From: Natranaeroarchaeum sulfidigenes
GTDB taxonomy: Archaea > Halobacteriota > Halobacteria > Halobacteriales > Natronoarchaeaceae
Length of the DNA stretch: 64,000 nt
Assembly (NCBI RefSeq): GCF_017094485.1
Contig: NZ_CP064786.1
Location: 1,116,001 to 1,180,000 of the forward strand
Reading direction: 5' to 3'
Part shown: positions 1 through 8,779 of the stretch, one piece after another
Numbering within the stretch: position 1 is the first letter of the stretch
Layout: each line of letters opens with the position of its first letter
Notes under the pieces: model-generated
Database searches by the model: none
Told to the model about the DNA's origin: nothing
Seen by the model: the letters and a program-made list of their open reading frames with translations, nothing else
Program-made: the position numbers and the translations under genes

Positions 1-44
1 CGGTCGCAGTTCGAGCCGCCGAATCGAATTACTGAGACCGTCAT
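1..44 (-). CDS. purQ: PurQ, FGAM synthase glutaminase subunit (5' fragment only)
   Basis: Only the first 14 codons lie in the window. They read MTVSVIRFGGSNCD, the characteristic PurQ N-terminus, and the ATG (44-42) overlaps the purS stop by the usual ATGA arrangement. PurQ is the glutaminase subunit that supplies ammonia to PurL in the phosphoribosylformylglycinamidine synthase complex (purine synthesis, cytosol). The gene continues beyond position 1. The call rests on the short motif plus the purS neighbour. Confidence 0.8.
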   Translation of the reverse strand, partial: MTVSVIRFGGSNCD

Positions 45-292
45 CGTTCGTCGACGTCGACCTCGTAGTCGTGGATCGTCGGGTTGGCGAGCAGTCGCTC
101 GGCCATCTCGTCGGCTTGCGCCTGGGCGTCCTCGGCCGAGTCGGCGTCGAGATCGATCTCGAACCGGTCCGCCGAGCGGAGTTCGGAAAGCTCGAAGCCG
201 AGGCGTTCGAGCGCCTGCTTGGTCGTTTCCGCTTCGGGATCGAGCACGCCCTGCTTGAGCCGCACCGTGACCGTGGCGGTGTAGGCAGTCAT
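41..292 (-). CDS. purS: PurS, FGAM synthase small subunit
   Basis: This 83-residue protein has the usual PurS size. It begins MTAYTATVTVRLKQGVLDPE and has the family pattern of an early basic strand, GVLDPE, then an acidic helix and a C-terminal 'NPTIHDYEVDVDE'. PurS bridges PurL and PurQ in the FGAM synthase complex. An upstream in-frame ATG at 349 exists, but the family start is at 292. A T-rich TATA-like stretch near 317-324 suits a leaderless transcript starting at the ATG. The gene overlaps purQ by 4 bp. Confidence 0.92.
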   Translation of the reverse strand: MTAYTATVTVRLKQGVLDPEAETTKQALERLGFELSELRSADRFEIDLDADSAEDAQAQADEMAERLLANPTIHDYEVDVDER

Positions 293-341
293 CGCGTAAA
301 CGTGGCCGTCCGTGAGCAAAAACACTTGTGACTTGCCCCGC

Positions 342-361
342 GTATCCACGTACGTGGATAC
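342..361. promoter_or_regulatory. Perfect 20-bp palindrome between purS and purU
   Basis: GTATCCACGTACGTGGATAC is a perfect inverted repeat with no spacer. It lies about 50 bp upstream of the purS start and just upstream of its T-rich TATA-like element, in the divergent purS/purU intergenic region. Symmetry and position suggest an operator for a dimeric regulator. The regulator is unknown. Confidence 0.45.
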
Positions 362-500
362 TGAACGCCCCTCTCAGACGAAAGGGGCCGACGCGCGAGC
401 AGGCCTCACCGGTGGAAGACCGCCGAAAACAAGCCTTTTTACTGCCGCCGCTCAGGATCGATATGATGGACGTAGCTGATCCTGCCCGGAGGTGGTGGCG

Positions 501-1484
501 ATGACGAACGACTTGACCGAGATTACGGTGATCGGAGACGACGCCACCGGACTCATCGCGCAGTTCACGACGCTGATGTTCGAGCGCGGGATCAACATCG
601 AGGACCTCGATCAGGCGGTCCGAGACGGACTCTTCCGCATGACGATGACCGTCGACACCGAGGAGATGGTCTGTACGGAAGAAAAGCTCCGACACGACTT
701 ACAGGAACTCGCGGACGAACTCGATGTCGACGTGCAGGCCCGGTTCCCCGCCGATCGGGAGACCCAGCAGATCGCGGTGCTCGTCACGAAAGAATCTCAC
801 TGTCTCGAAGCCCTCTTCGAGGCGTGGGCAAACGACACGCTCGGCGCGGATATCTCGGTCGTCATCGGCAACCACGATGACCTCCAGCCGCTGGCCGAGC
901 AGTACGGCGTGCCCTTCTTCGATATTGGCGACGAGAAGGGTACCCCCGACGAGGAAGAGCTCCTGGATCTGCTCGCCGAGTACGACGCCGACCTGATCGT
1001 GCTGGCGCGATATATGCGCATCCTCAGCCCGAACGTGGTCTTCCGCTACGAGGACCGCATTATCAATATTCATCCGAGCCTGCTCCCCGCGTTCCCGGGC
1101 GCTCGTGCCTACGAACAGGCCATTCAGGAGGGGGTTCGGATCGCCGGGGTGACTGGCCACTACGTCACGACCGACCTCGATCAGGGGCCGATCATCACCC
1201 AGCGCGCCTTCGACGTCCCCGACGATGCGACACGCGAGGATCTCAAAGAGCGCGGTCAGCCACTGGAAGCCGATGCCCTCCTTGAAGCCGTGCGTCTGCA
1301 CCTGAACAACGACGTGTCGGTCCATCGTGGGCGGACGAGCCTGCGTGAAAAGGCCGAGGGATACCAGCTCGGCCTCACTGAGGAAGCCCGGAAGGCCAAC
1401 CCCGATCGTCCCGTCGATGGACTGGGCGAGGCTGTCGCCGGGAAATCAGGTGTGGACGCAAAAAGCGAATCCGCGGACGATTAG
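501..1484 (+). CDS. purU: Formyltetrahydrofolate deformylase
   Basis: The enzyme hydrolyses 10-formyl-THF to formate and THF, feeding one-carbon units to purine synthesis. An N-terminal ACT-like domain (TVIGDDATGLIAQFTTLMFE) is followed by a formyltransferase-type catalytic domain. That domain has the N-x-H-P-S-L-L-P-x-F-x-G motif around residues 190-201 and the 'GVTGHYV..DLDQGPII' block with the catalytic Asp. ATG 501 is preferred over GTG 492 because a strong Shine-Dalgarno sequence, GGAGGTG, sits at 488-494. The C-terminal tail of roughly 50 residues is acidic and variable. Divergent from purS, so both are purine genes. Confidence 0.88.
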   Translation: MTNDLTEITVIGDDATGLIAQFTTLMFERGINIEDLDQAVRDGLFRMTMTVDTEEMVCTEEKLRHDLQELADELDVDVQARFPADRETQQIAVLVTKESHCLEALFEAWANDTLGADISVVIGNHDDLQPLAEQYGVPFFDIGDEKGTPDEEELLDLLAEYDADLIVLARYMRILSPNVVFRYEDRIINIHPSLLPAFPGARAYEQAIQEGVRIAGVTGHYVTTDLDQGPIITQRAFDVPDDATREDLKERGQPLEADALLEAVRLHLNNDVSVHRGRTSLREKAEGYQLGLTEEARKANPDRPVDGLGEAVAGKSGVDAKSESADD

Positions 1485-1496
1485 CTGAACGAGTTC

Positions 1497-1835
1497 CTAC
1501 GCAGATCGACGCCGGGCGTTTTGTCTCCGTATTGCCTGATACGACGCCGATACCGTAATTGCCACGAGGAAATATCCGAGCGAGATGGCCAGGACGAGTC
1601 CGATTACGGAGTTAAACAGGGCTTCGGGCAGCACTGCCGAGAACAGGATAATCCCCGGGAGCGTGAGTAGCTTTATGAACACGAGATCGAAGACTGCAGC
1701 CAATTCATGTGGTATCCAGAGGCCCGAGGCGAGCCACGCAAATCCACCGATAGCGATCGGCCACAATATAAAGAAAACGCCTGCAGTCAGCCGACCGAAC
1801 AGGATCGGCCGAAGCAAGGGGAGGGCCTGAGACAT
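1497..1835 (-). CDS. Small multi-pass membrane protein, unknown function
   Basis: 112 residues with three to four hydrophobic segments (FGRLTAGVFFILWPIAIGGF, LVFIKLLTLPGIILFSAVL, VIGLVLAISLGYFLVAITV) and a basic C-terminus. I do not recognise the family. The ATG at 1835 places the start just ahead of the hydrophobic region; an upstream in-frame ATG at 1877 would add 14 residues. Convergent with purU, 12 bp from its stop. Confidence 0.6.
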   Translation of the reverse strand: MSQALPLLRPILFGRLTAGVFFILWPIAIGGFAWLASGLWIPHELAAVFDLVFIKLLTLPGIILFSAVLPEALFNSVIGLVLAISLGYFLVAITVSASYQAIRRQNARRRSA

Positions 1836-2066
1836 ACTTGAATGTACGATAGCTGTTATTATAGCTGTTTCCCTCAACCAATCCCTGCCGTCTCGTCAGC
1901 GGACTGACGCCCGAAAGCCGTCAGTGGTAACGGTTCATGACTCCTGCTGGTGATCGGCCGACAGGAGTCGAATTATCAGTTCCGCGGGGATCGTACCAGA
2001 GTACAGTGATGTCCGCTGTCACGCCCACTCGTTGAAGATCGTTCCACTGGGCCACTGGTGTACGAG

Positions 2067-2504
2067 TTACTGCTCTTCGAGCCTCTTCGCGATTGACGCC
2101 AGAGTGTCATCGGGTGATTCGGTCGCCTCGTAGACCACGCGCTCGCCGGGCGCTCGGAGCCCGTATTTGAATCCCGGCTCGATCTCGTCGACCAGTACCG
2201 AACCGCCCAGCTCTAGCCCTGCCGCCTCGACCCATTCGACGAGTCGGTTCGGGGCGGAGCCGGGTTCTCGTGCGAAGGATGGGTCGTCGTAGACGCCCGG
2301 AATCCGGGGTCCGCTCGTGGAGTCGGTGATCCTGGCGTGTCGCTCGTCGCCGTCGATGACGACACGAACGACCTCGTTCGCAGGGTACTCGACCGACGAG
2401 TCGTCGGGCAGTTCGACGGCCGGGCGGGAGGTCCCGCCTCGACGAACCAGCGTGGCCCGGTCGGTCGTAATCGAATCGTGATCGGAGGGGAGCCGGTCTG
2501 CCAT
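2067..2504 (-). CDS. Conserved haloarchaeal protein, unknown function
   Basis: 145 residues, acidic and soluble, beginning MADRLPSDHDSITTDRATLV. The layout resembles a haloarchaeal DUF family (possibly DUF7112), with 'GGTSRPAVELP...EVVRVVIDGDERHARI' and a C-terminal 'GLRAPGERVVYEA'. No catalytic motif is seen. The start at 2504 is preferred; the open frame extends upstream only into non-coding-like sequence. It lies just downstream of rps6e on the same strand, so the two may be co-transcribed. Confidence 0.7.
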   Translation of the reverse strand: MADRLPSDHDSITTDRATLVRRGGTSRPAVELPDDSSVEYPANEVVRVVIDGDERHARITDSTSGPRIPGVYDDPSFAREPGSAPNRLVEWVEAAGLELGGSVLVDEIEPGFKYGLRAPGERVVYEATESPDDTLASIAKRLEEQ

Positions 2505-2598
2505 TGTCCGGTATTCCGCCGGCTTCGTATATAAACACCGTGTCGATATGGCAGGTGCAGCTGCTCTGCAGGAGTGTGGATCGAGAGGAAAGACCGCC

Positions 2599-2985
2599 TT
2601 ACTCCTCGTCGGTGAACAGCTCGTCGACGTCGCCGTCACCGTATGCGCTGATCTTGGCGTTGATCTGAGCGACCGCGTCGCTGACTTCTGCGCCGCGGAC
2701 GGTGACACGCTTGCGTTCGCCGTCACGGGACGGCTCGTAGCCGACGCCGCCAGTCAGAAGCACTTCACGGAGGTTCGGTCCGGAAACATCTTCGCGCATC
2801 GGTCGTCCGGCGTCGTCGGAGCCGCCGGTGAGCTCGAGCTCGAAGCCGTCGAGACCGACCGCACCGCCGTCGACCGTCTCGCCAAGCGATTTACCGAGGA
2901 ACCGGTTGGCGTCCTGTCCGTCTACGTCACGCTGATACGTCGCGCCCGTCTCGGGGTCGGCGACGACGACCTGAAAGTTTGCCAT
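2599..2985 (-). CDS. rps6e: 30S ribosomal protein S6e
   Basis: 128 residues starting [14 protein letters not shown], with the S6e core '[25 protein letters not shown]' and '[21 protein letters not shown]'. Archaeal/eukaryotic-type small-subunit protein. Start 2985 matches the family N-terminus; the longer frame to 3138 does not. Confidence 0.95.
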   Translation of the reverse strand: MANFQVVVADPETGATYQRDVDGQDANRFLGKSLGETVDGGAVGLDGFELELTGGSDDAGRPMREDVSGPNLREVLLTGGVGYEPSRDGERKRVTVRGAEVSDAVAQINAKISAYGDGDVDELFTDEE

Positions 2986-3171
2986 ACCCGGAATCAATCG
3001 GTGGTGACTCAAAAGCGTATTGAAACGGCGTTCCCAGGGGTCGGCCGCAGGACCGACCGACAGGACAGTTGTCATCTCCGCTGGGTGAGGCTGGACGGAG
3101 CCGACGCTCGTGGACTGAGGGTCGGAACCGCCACACACGCAGACAAGAGAAATTTCCTTAGGACAAGCAAA

Positions 3172-3181
3172 ATTGTTTTAC
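3172..3181 (+). promoter_or_regulatory. TATA-like element for cbiT / cobalamin operon
   Basis: ATTGTTTTAC lies about 27-30 bp before the cbiT ATG (3207), the spacing expected for a leaderless haloarchaeal transcript. The 221-bp gap 2986-3206 otherwise shows nothing I can support; in particular I see no B12-box-like structure. Confidence 0.35.
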
Positions 3182-3206
3182 ATGGTGCCGTGTTTGGTAG
3201 TCAACG

Positions 3207-3773
3207 ATGCAGGCCACACGACTGCCGAACGACGCGAAAGCCGGCCCGACGAAGCCGGCGGTCAGGGCCGTACTGGAACGCAAACTCGCGCTCGGGCCCG
3301 AGGACCACTTCGTCGAGGTCGGTTCCTGTACCGGTGCCGTGACGATCGAAGCCGCCCGGCGGGCAGGGCGGGTAACGGCGCTCGAACGCAAACCGGAACG
3401 TCTGGAGACGACGCGGGCCAACCTCGACGCGAACGAGTACGACGCGGCTGTCGAGCTGATACATGCCGAGGCGCCCGAGGGGATCCCCGAGGACGGTGAC
3501 GTGCTCTTTCTGGGCGGCTCGCGCAACTACGAGTCGAACCTCGACGCCGCGCTGGAAGCTGGCTACGACCGGATCGTGATGAACGTCTCGCGACTGGAGG
3601 TTGCCGGGGAGGCGGCCCGCGCGTTTCGCGAACGGGGCGTCCTCGACGAGGTGCTCAGTCTCCAGGTCGCGAACGGCTACGATCTGGCGGGCGCGACGAG
3701 TTTCGACGCGAACAACCCGGTGTACATGCTCGTGGCCGAACCCGGTGGGGAGTACAGGGGGGACGAACAGTGA
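3207..3773 (+). CDS. cbiT: CbiT, cobalt-precorrin-6B C15-methyltransferase (decarboxylating)
   Basis: 188 residues. It methylates C15 and decarboxylates the C12 acetate of the corrin precursor with SAM. The class I methyltransferase motif VEVGSCTGAVT is at residues 36-46, followed by acidic 'TALERKPERLETTRAN' and 'VLFLGGS'. It is the stand-alone CbiT half of CobL; the CbiE partner is encoded separately at 19294. First gene of a plus-strand run in which most neighbours overlap by 1-11 bp. Confidence 0.92.
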   Translation: MQATRLPNDAKAGPTKPAVRAVLERKLALGPEDHFVEVGSCTGAVTIEAARRAGRVTALERKPERLETTRANLDANEYDAAVELIHAEAPEGIPEDGDVLFLGGSRNYESNLDAALEAGYDRIVMNVSRLEVAGEAARAFRERGVLDEVLSLQVANGYDLAGATSFDANNPVYMLVAEPGGEYRGDEQ

Positions 3774-4531
3774 CCCTCTACGGTATCGGCCTCGGTCCCG
3801 GCGAGGCCGATCTGATCTCGGTCCGGGGCAAGGAGGTGCTCGAAACGGTCGACGTCGTGTACTCGCCCGGTCGGCTCTCCCGTGCGGTCGCGACCGAACA
3901 CGTCCCCGAAGAGCGGATCGGCGATCTCGATTTCCCGATGACGCGCGACGAGGAGAAGCTTCGATCGGCGTGGAAGGAGGCGGCCGCCGAGATCGCACCG
4001 AAGGCACGCGAGGGCGACGCCGCCTTCGTTACGCTCGGGGATCCGAACGTCTACTCGACGTTCGGCCACCTCCGGCGGACGCTGGATGCCTTTCACTCTG
4101 ACGTCGACGTCGAGGTCGTCCCGGGGATCAGCGCGATGACGGCCTTTGCGACCGCGCTCGACGTCGAAATCGAGGCGGGAGCGGGGCTCTCGCTCCGGGA
4201 GGCAGACGGGGGAGCCGCGCCGACCGGTCCCGATCGACTGATCCTGTTCAAGGTGACCGACGCGCCCGAAACGGCCAGAAAGCTCGACGAGGCGGGCTAC
4301 GATGTCCGGTTCGGCCGACGGCTGTTCATGGACGCGGGCGAGACGGTGATCACCGAGGATCCCGCGGAGATCGACGAGCGTGACTACTACACGCTGGCGT
4401 ACGCCGAGCGCCGTGATCTCGACACGAGCTCGGCGACCGACGAGTTCGAGGTCGAGACGACGATGGACGAATCCGAGACGACGACGGACGAACGCGGGGG
4501 AGAGGCGGCAACTGACGGAGGACAACAATGA
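3770..4531 (+). CDS. cbiL: CbiL, cobalt-precorrin-2 C20-methyltransferase
   Basis: 253 residues. Tetrapyrrole methylase with the GLGPGEADL SAM loop at residues 7-15, 'VTLGDPNVYSTF' and 'VVPGISAMTAFAT'. It starts with GTG at 3770, overlapping the cbiT stop by 4 bp. An acidic, Thr-rich tail of roughly 35 residues follows the enzyme domain, probably a halophilic extension. Confidence 0.92.
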   Translation: MTLYGIGLGPGEADLISVRGKEVLETVDVVYSPGRLSRAVATEHVPEERIGDLDFPMTRDEEKLRSAWKEAAAEIAPKAREGDAAFVTLGDPNVYSTFGHLRRTLDAFHSDVDVEVVPGISAMTAFATALDVEIEAGAGLSLREADGGAAPTGPDRLILFKVTDAPETARKLDEAGYDVRFGRRLFMDAGETVITEDPAEIDERDYYTLAYAERRDLDTSSATDEFEVETTMDESETTTDERGGEAATDGGQQ

Positions 4532-5451
4532 CTGAAGAATCCGACCCACAGGACGCCATCGACTCGGCCGGCGAGTCCAAGGCGGACGCGCTCGACCCGC
4601 GCGTCGCCGAGTACACGGCAGGCCAGAAACAGGAGGGGATCCCCTTCATCGGCGCGGGCCCCGGCGACCCCGGGCTGTTGACCCTGACCGGCAAGGAGCT
4701 GGTCGACGAGGCCGACCTCGTCGTCCACGCCGGCTCGCTCGTCTCCAGCGAACTGCTGGAGGAACACTGCTCGCACGCCGAACTCGTCAACTCCGTTGGC
4801 AAGGACCTAGAAGAGCTGATCCCGCTGATGCGGGATGCCTACGAGGACGGCGAGAACGTCGTTCGTCTGCACAGCGGCGACCCCGCCATCTACGGCGCGG
4901 CGCTCGAACAGATCGACGCGCTCGAACGGGAAGGCGTCCCGGCGTACATCGTTCCGGGGGTCACGTCCGCGTTCGCTTCGGCAGCGACGATGCGCACCCA
5001 GCTGACGCTCAACGAGGTCGCCAATCACGTCGCCTTCACCCGGCCACAGGGGAAGACGCTCGATCCGGAAGACGATCACATCGCCGACTTCGTCGGCATG
5101 GGCGACGTGACGACCTGTATCTATCTGGGCACCCACGCGATCCCCGAGACGATGGATCGGCTGCTCGAACACGAGGGCGTCGACCCCGAGACGCCGGTCG
5201 CCGTCGTCTATCACGCCTCCTGGCCCGACGAGGACGTGATGGTCGGGACGGTCGCCGACATCGGCGAGCAGGTCGAGGCGGCCGGCTACCGGGCCTCCGC
5301 GATGGTGATCATCGGCGAGGCTGCCACCGGATCGGGCTACGAGCGATCCTACCTGTACGGCGACTGGGCGAACCGGGGCGGTGACGGTGAGGGGGATGCG
5401 GCGGAGTACCCGGACGACGGCAAAACGGCAGAACCGGAGGTTGACGACTAA
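4528..5451 (+). CDS. cbiF: CbiF, cobalt-precorrin-4 C11-methyltransferase
   Basis: 307 residues. Tetrapyrrole methylase: GAGPGDPGLLTLTGKEL from residue 42, 'VVRLHSGDPAIYGA', 'VPGVTSAFASAA', 'LNEVANHVAFTRPQGKT' and 'YHASWPDE' are typical of CbiF/CobM. About 35 acidic residues precede the domain and 30 follow it. Start and stop overlap both neighbours (4 bp and 1 bp). Confidence 0.93.
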   Translation: MTEESDPQDAIDSAGESKADALDPRVAEYTAGQKQEGIPFIGAGPGDPGLLTLTGKELVDEADLVVHAGSLVSSELLEEHCSHAELVNSVGKDLEELIPLMRDAYEDGENVVRLHSGDPAIYGAALEQIDALEREGVPAYIVPGVTSAFASAATMRTQLTLNEVANHVAFTRPQGKTLDPEDDHIADFVGMGDVTTCIYLGTHAIPETMDRLLEHEGVDPETPVAVVYHASWPDEDVMVGTVADIGEQVEAAGYRASAMVIIGEAATGSGYERSYLYGDWANRGGDGEGDAAEYPDDGKTAEPEVDD

Positions 5452-6437
5452 TGAGCACTGACGACACCACGGAGGAAAGTAGTACGGACGACTCGGGCGG
5501 CCACTGTTCGACACCCGATTCGGACGGGGAGGTCGCCGAGGAGATCGCGATCATCAGCTTCGGGCGCAAACTCGACACCGCAGAAGAGATCGTCGAGGGG
5601 ATCGGCGACCGCTACGAGACGATCGACATCATCGAGTACCACGGCGACGTGTTCGCCGAGCACTGGGGCGAGTACGACTGCTTCGTCGGGCTGATGGCAT
5701 CCGGGATCGCGATGCGAAAGACCGCGCCCTTGCTCGACGACAAGTGGGACGATCCCGCGATCGTCGTCGTCGACGAGGAGCTCACGTGGGCGATCCCGAT
5801 CACGGGCGGGCACCACGGCGCGAACCAGGTCGCCGATGACCTCGCATCGCTGGGTGCGGTGCCGGCGATGACGACGGCCTCGGAGGCGGCCGGCAAGCAA
5901 GGCGTCGAGAAACAGGCGAAAGCGCTCTCGGCCCACGTCGTCAACGGCGATTCGACGGTCGCGACGAACCTCGCCGTGCTCGAGGACGAACTCGGCCCGG
6001 TCGAACGGCTCGACGGCCCAAGCGCCGTGCTCGTCGACGACGACGTGACGGTGCTCAAGCGCAACATCGAGGACGGGGTCGTGCTCGGCACCGGCTCCGT
6101 CTCGGGGGCGGACAAAGAGCGGTTTCTGGAGGCGTGGGACCACGCGCTGGAATCGGTCGATCGCGACTGGGAAGACGTCGAGTTCGTCGCCACCGCGACA
6201 CGGAAGGAAGACGAAGAAGGCCTGCTCGCTGCGGCGGCCGAGCGTGACGTCGGCGTCGTCGCCTTCGACAGGGAGACGCTGCTCGACCACGAGGGACCGA
6301 CCCCCTCGAAGGCCAAGGAGCTGATCGGCTGGCCGGGCGTCGCCGAGGCGAGCGCCATCGCCGGCGGCGCAGAGCACGAACTCGCACTGGAGAAACAGAG
6401 TCACGAGGAGGAAGTGACGGTGGCGGTCGGCAGATGA
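5451..6437 (+). CDS. cbiG: CbiG, cobalt-precorrin-5A hydrolase
   Basis: 328 residues. It opens the delta-lactone and releases the C20-containing fragment in the anaerobic pathway. Seen: the central '[20 protein letters not shown]...[28 protein letters not shown]' block and a C-terminal CbiG domain ending '[13 protein letters not shown]'. The ATG shares one base with the cbiF stop (TAATG). Its presence assigns the ring contraction to the anaerobic (cobalt-early) branch. Confidence 0.92.
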   Translation: MSTDDTTEESSTDDSGGHCSTPDSDGEVAEEIAIISFGRKLDTAEEIVEGIGDRYETIDIIEYHGDVFAEHWGEYDCFVGLMASGIAMRKTAPLLDDKWDDPAIVVVDEELTWAIPITGGHHGANQVADDLASLGAVPAMTTASEAAGKQGVEKQAKALSAHVVNGDSTVATNLAVLEDELGPVERLDGPSAVLVDDDVTVLKRNIEDGVVLGTGSVSGADKERFLEAWDHALESVDRDWEDVEFVATATRKEDEEGLLAAAAERDVGVVAFDRETLLDHEGPTPSKAKELIGWPGVAEASAIAGGAEHELALEKQSHEEEVTVAVGR

Positions 6438-7429
6438 CCGGGGCGGACGCCGCACCCGGCGGGGCGACAGAAGCCCCCGAGGGGATGGGGACGCTGTACG
6501 TCGTCGGTATCGGCCCCGGCCTGCCACATCAGATGACCCAGCGAGCGCGGGCGGTGATCCGGAACGCGGACTGTGTCATCGCCTCGAACCTCTATCAGGA
6601 GTTCCTCCGCGAGGACGGGACGATCCCACCGAAATCGCGGACCGAAGACGTGGAGCTCGACGATTCGTCGGCCGCTGACGGCGACGACGCGGACCGGGAG
6701 ACAGCGACCGCCGGCGGCGTCGCGGCGGTCGCCGAGACCGCCGCAGCGAACGGCTGGTCGCCCGGAAAGGCGGCGACCCATTCCGATGGCGAGACCGTCG
6801 AGATCGTCCGCTCGTCGATGGGCCAGCAGATCGAACTCGCCCGCGAGGCGTTCGAGCGCGTCCGCGCCGGACAGGACGTCGCCCACGTCTCCGGCGGCGA
6901 TCCGAACGTGTACGGCAAATCCGATCTGGTGTATCTGATGGCCGAGGAGGAAGACGCCGACGACGTGCCCCTCGAAATCGTCCCCGGCGTGACGGCCGCA
7001 CTCGGCGGCGCGGCGATGGTCGGTGCGCCGCTGTCGAACGACTTCTGTACCGTCTCGCTGTCGGACAAGTGGCGCGGCTGGGACGAGATCGCAGAGAAGC
7101 TCCGGGCGGCCGCCGTCTCCGGGTTCGTCGTCGTGCTCTACAACTGCTGGCGGGACTACGAGCGTGCGATCGACGTGCTGCGGGAACACCGGACCGACGA
7201 CGCGCCGGTCGCCATCGTCAACGACGCGGCACGCGGCGAGGCCGGCCGGAACCTCGAGGACGAGACGTACACGCTGACGACGCTCGGCGAGGCGACCGAA
7301 CACGACGAGGAGGTCGGCGGCATGGGGACCTCGCTCATCGTCGGTAACCACGAGACCGAGGTCTGGCGAAACGATTACGGAGAGTTCCTCGTCACCCCGC
7401 GTGGCGGGCGAGACGTCGACGACTTCTAA
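6434..7429 (+). CDS. cbiH1: CbiH (first copy), cobalt-precorrin-3B C17-methyltransferase
   Basis: 331 residues. Tetrapyrrole methylase: VVGIGPGLPHQMTQRARAVI, 'HVSGGDPNVYGKSDLVYLM', 'VPGVTAALGGAAMVGAPLSNDF', 'SLSDKW' and 'VTPRGGRDV'. A hydrophilic Ala/Asp-rich insertion of about 60 residues lies between the first two motifs. Paired directly with a second CbiH-type gene, as in other haloarchaea. Which copy does ring contraction and which methylation cannot be decided from sequence. Confidence 0.88.
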   Translation: MTGADAAPGGATEAPEGMGTLYVVGIGPGLPHQMTQRARAVIRNADCVIASNLYQEFLREDGTIPPKSRTEDVELDDSSAADGDDADRETATAGGVAAVAETAAANGWSPGKAATHSDGETVEIVRSSMGQQIELAREAFERVRAGQDVAHVSGGDPNVYGKSDLVYLMAEEEDADDVPLEIVPGVTAALGGAAMVGAPLSNDFCTVSLSDKWRGWDEIAEKLRAAAVSGFVVVLYNCWRDYERAIDVLREHRTDDAPVAIVNDAARGEAGRNLEDETYTLTTLGEATEHDEEVGGMGTSLIVGNHETEVWRNDYGEFLVTPRGGRDVDDF

Positions 7430-7431
7430 TC

Positions 7432-8535
7432 ATGAGTGACAAGACATGCGGTTCGACCGATGAATCGACGTCCAACTGTGGCGGTAGCGACACTGCGGCC
7501 GAAGCGGCGACCAACGAAGCGGCGACTGACGGCGGTGCGACCGAGGCGTCGGGTTCGGCGGCGGAGGCCGCTGAGAGTTCGAGCGCTGACGCTGCCGAAA
7601 GCTCGTCATCGAAGTGTGGCGCGAATGCTACGGAGGGCTCGTCCGACTCCTCGAACTGTGGCGCCAGCAGTTCATCGAGCTCGAACGAGTCGTCCTGTGG
7701 CGCGCCGAACGGATCCAAGACCGACGAGAAGGTCACCTCGACGGTCGAGGACTTCGACGCCGAGCCGGGTCGGCTCTTCGCAGTCGGCCTCGGCCCCGGT
7801 CAGGCGGAGGGCATGACCCAGCGAGCACGTGCGACGCTCATGGAGGCCGAACACATCGTCGGCTACACGACCTACATCGAGTTGCTGCCCGACGACGTGG
7901 TCGAGGCCGCCGACGAGCTGTACGACACGCCGATGTGTGGCGAGGTATCCCGGACTGAGGAGGCAGTCGACCGGGCGCTTGCCGGCAACGACGTCGCGAT
8001 CATCGGGTCGGGCGATCCGAACGTCTACGCGCTGGGGGGGCTCGCCCTGGAGATCATCGAGTCGAAGGGCGCAACGGCGTCGATGCTCGATTTCGAGGTC
8101 GTGCCCGGCGTTCCCGCCGCCCAGTCCTGTGCCGCCCGCGTCGGCGCGCCGCTGGTCAACGACACCGTCTCCATCTCGCTGTCGGATCACCTCACGCCGA
8201 TGTCGACGATCGAGTCGCGGCTGCACGCCGCCGCCAAAGAGGGCTTTACGATCGCCATCTACAACCCATGGAGCCGGAAACGACGAGAGAACTTCCAGAC
8301 GGCCTGCGAGATACTGCTGGAACACCGGTCCGAGGACACCGCAGTCGGCGTCGTCCACGGCGCTGGCCGCGACGACGAACAGGTCCGGATCGTCGAGCTG
8401 GGAGCGCTCGAGGAGCTCGGCGAAACCGATCTGGTCGACATGACGACGACGATTCTGGTCGGCAACGAGGAGACGTACGTCTGGGACGGCCGGATGGTGA
8501 CACCGCGTGGCTACGAGAGCAAGTATGACTACTGA
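7432..8535 (+). CDS. cbiH2: CbiH (second copy), precorrin-3B C17-methyltransferase with Cys-Gly tail
   Basis: 367 residues. A low-complexity Ser/Ala/Glu N-terminus of about 105 residues carries five Cys-Gly pairs (C6, C16, C62, C76, C89). A complete tetrapyrrole methylase follows: 'AVGLGPGQAEGMTQRARATL', 'IIGSGDPNVYALGG', 'VPGVPAAQSCAARVGAPLVND', 'SLSDHLTPM' and 'MVTPRGYESKYDY'. The tail looks disordered and could bind a metal or cluster (inference). It starts 2 bp after cbiH1 and overlaps the ferredoxin gene by 11 bp. Confidence 0.88.
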   Translation: MSDKTCGSTDESTSNCGGSDTAAEAATNEAATDGGATEASGSAAEAAESSSADAAESSSSKCGANATEGSSDSSNCGASSSSSSNESSCGAPNGSKTDEKVTSTVEDFDAEPGRLFAVGLGPGQAEGMTQRARATLMEAEHIVGYTTYIELLPDDVVEAADELYDTPMCGEVSRTEEAVDRALAGNDVAIIGSGDPNVYALGGLALEIIESKGATASMLDFEVVPGVPAAQSCAARVGAPLVNDTVSISLSDHLTPMSTIESRLHAAAKEGFTIAIYNPWSRKRRENFQTACEILLEHRSEDTAVGVVHGAGRDDEQVRIVELGALEELGETDLVDMTTTILVGNEETYVWDGRMVTPRGYESKYDY

Positions 8536-8779
8536 GCGGTACCGCGTCGCCATCGATCTGAACGCCTGCGACGGCGTCTTCGCCTGTCTCGTCCGGGACG
8601 ACCGGTTCGTCGAGTCCGAAGAGGGGCTCGCGACGTTCGATCCCGAGGCGGCCGAGTCCGTCGAGCGGACCGACGACACGGTGGCCGCGACGTTCACCGA
8701 CGACCGAATCGAGGATGCACGGCAGGCCGCCGCGGCCTGTCCGCTGGATGCGATCACTGTCGAGAACGGAGAGCTATGA
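8525..8779 (+). CDS. Small single-cluster ferredoxin of the cobalamin operon
   Basis: 84 residues. It has C15-x5-C21 near the N-terminus and a C72-Pro motif (AAACPLDAITVENGE) near the C-terminus, the layout of single-cluster ferredoxins; with three visible Cys it may hold a 3Fe-4S cluster or use an outside ligand. ATG 8525 is chosen because it sits 8 residues before the ferredoxin fold starts; an in-frame ATG at 8507 lies inside cbiH2. Its place in the operon suggests electron supply to a corrin reduction step (inference). Confidence 0.8.
   Translation: MTTERYRVAIDLNACDGVFACLVRDDRFVESEEGLATFDPEAAESVERTDDTVAATFTDDRIEDARQAAAACPLDAITVENGEL

Noticed and set aside
2986..3206. Possible cobalamin riboswitch before cbiT
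   Set aside because: No B12-box-like sequence or supporting stem structure is visible, and the TATA element suggests a leaderless transcript.
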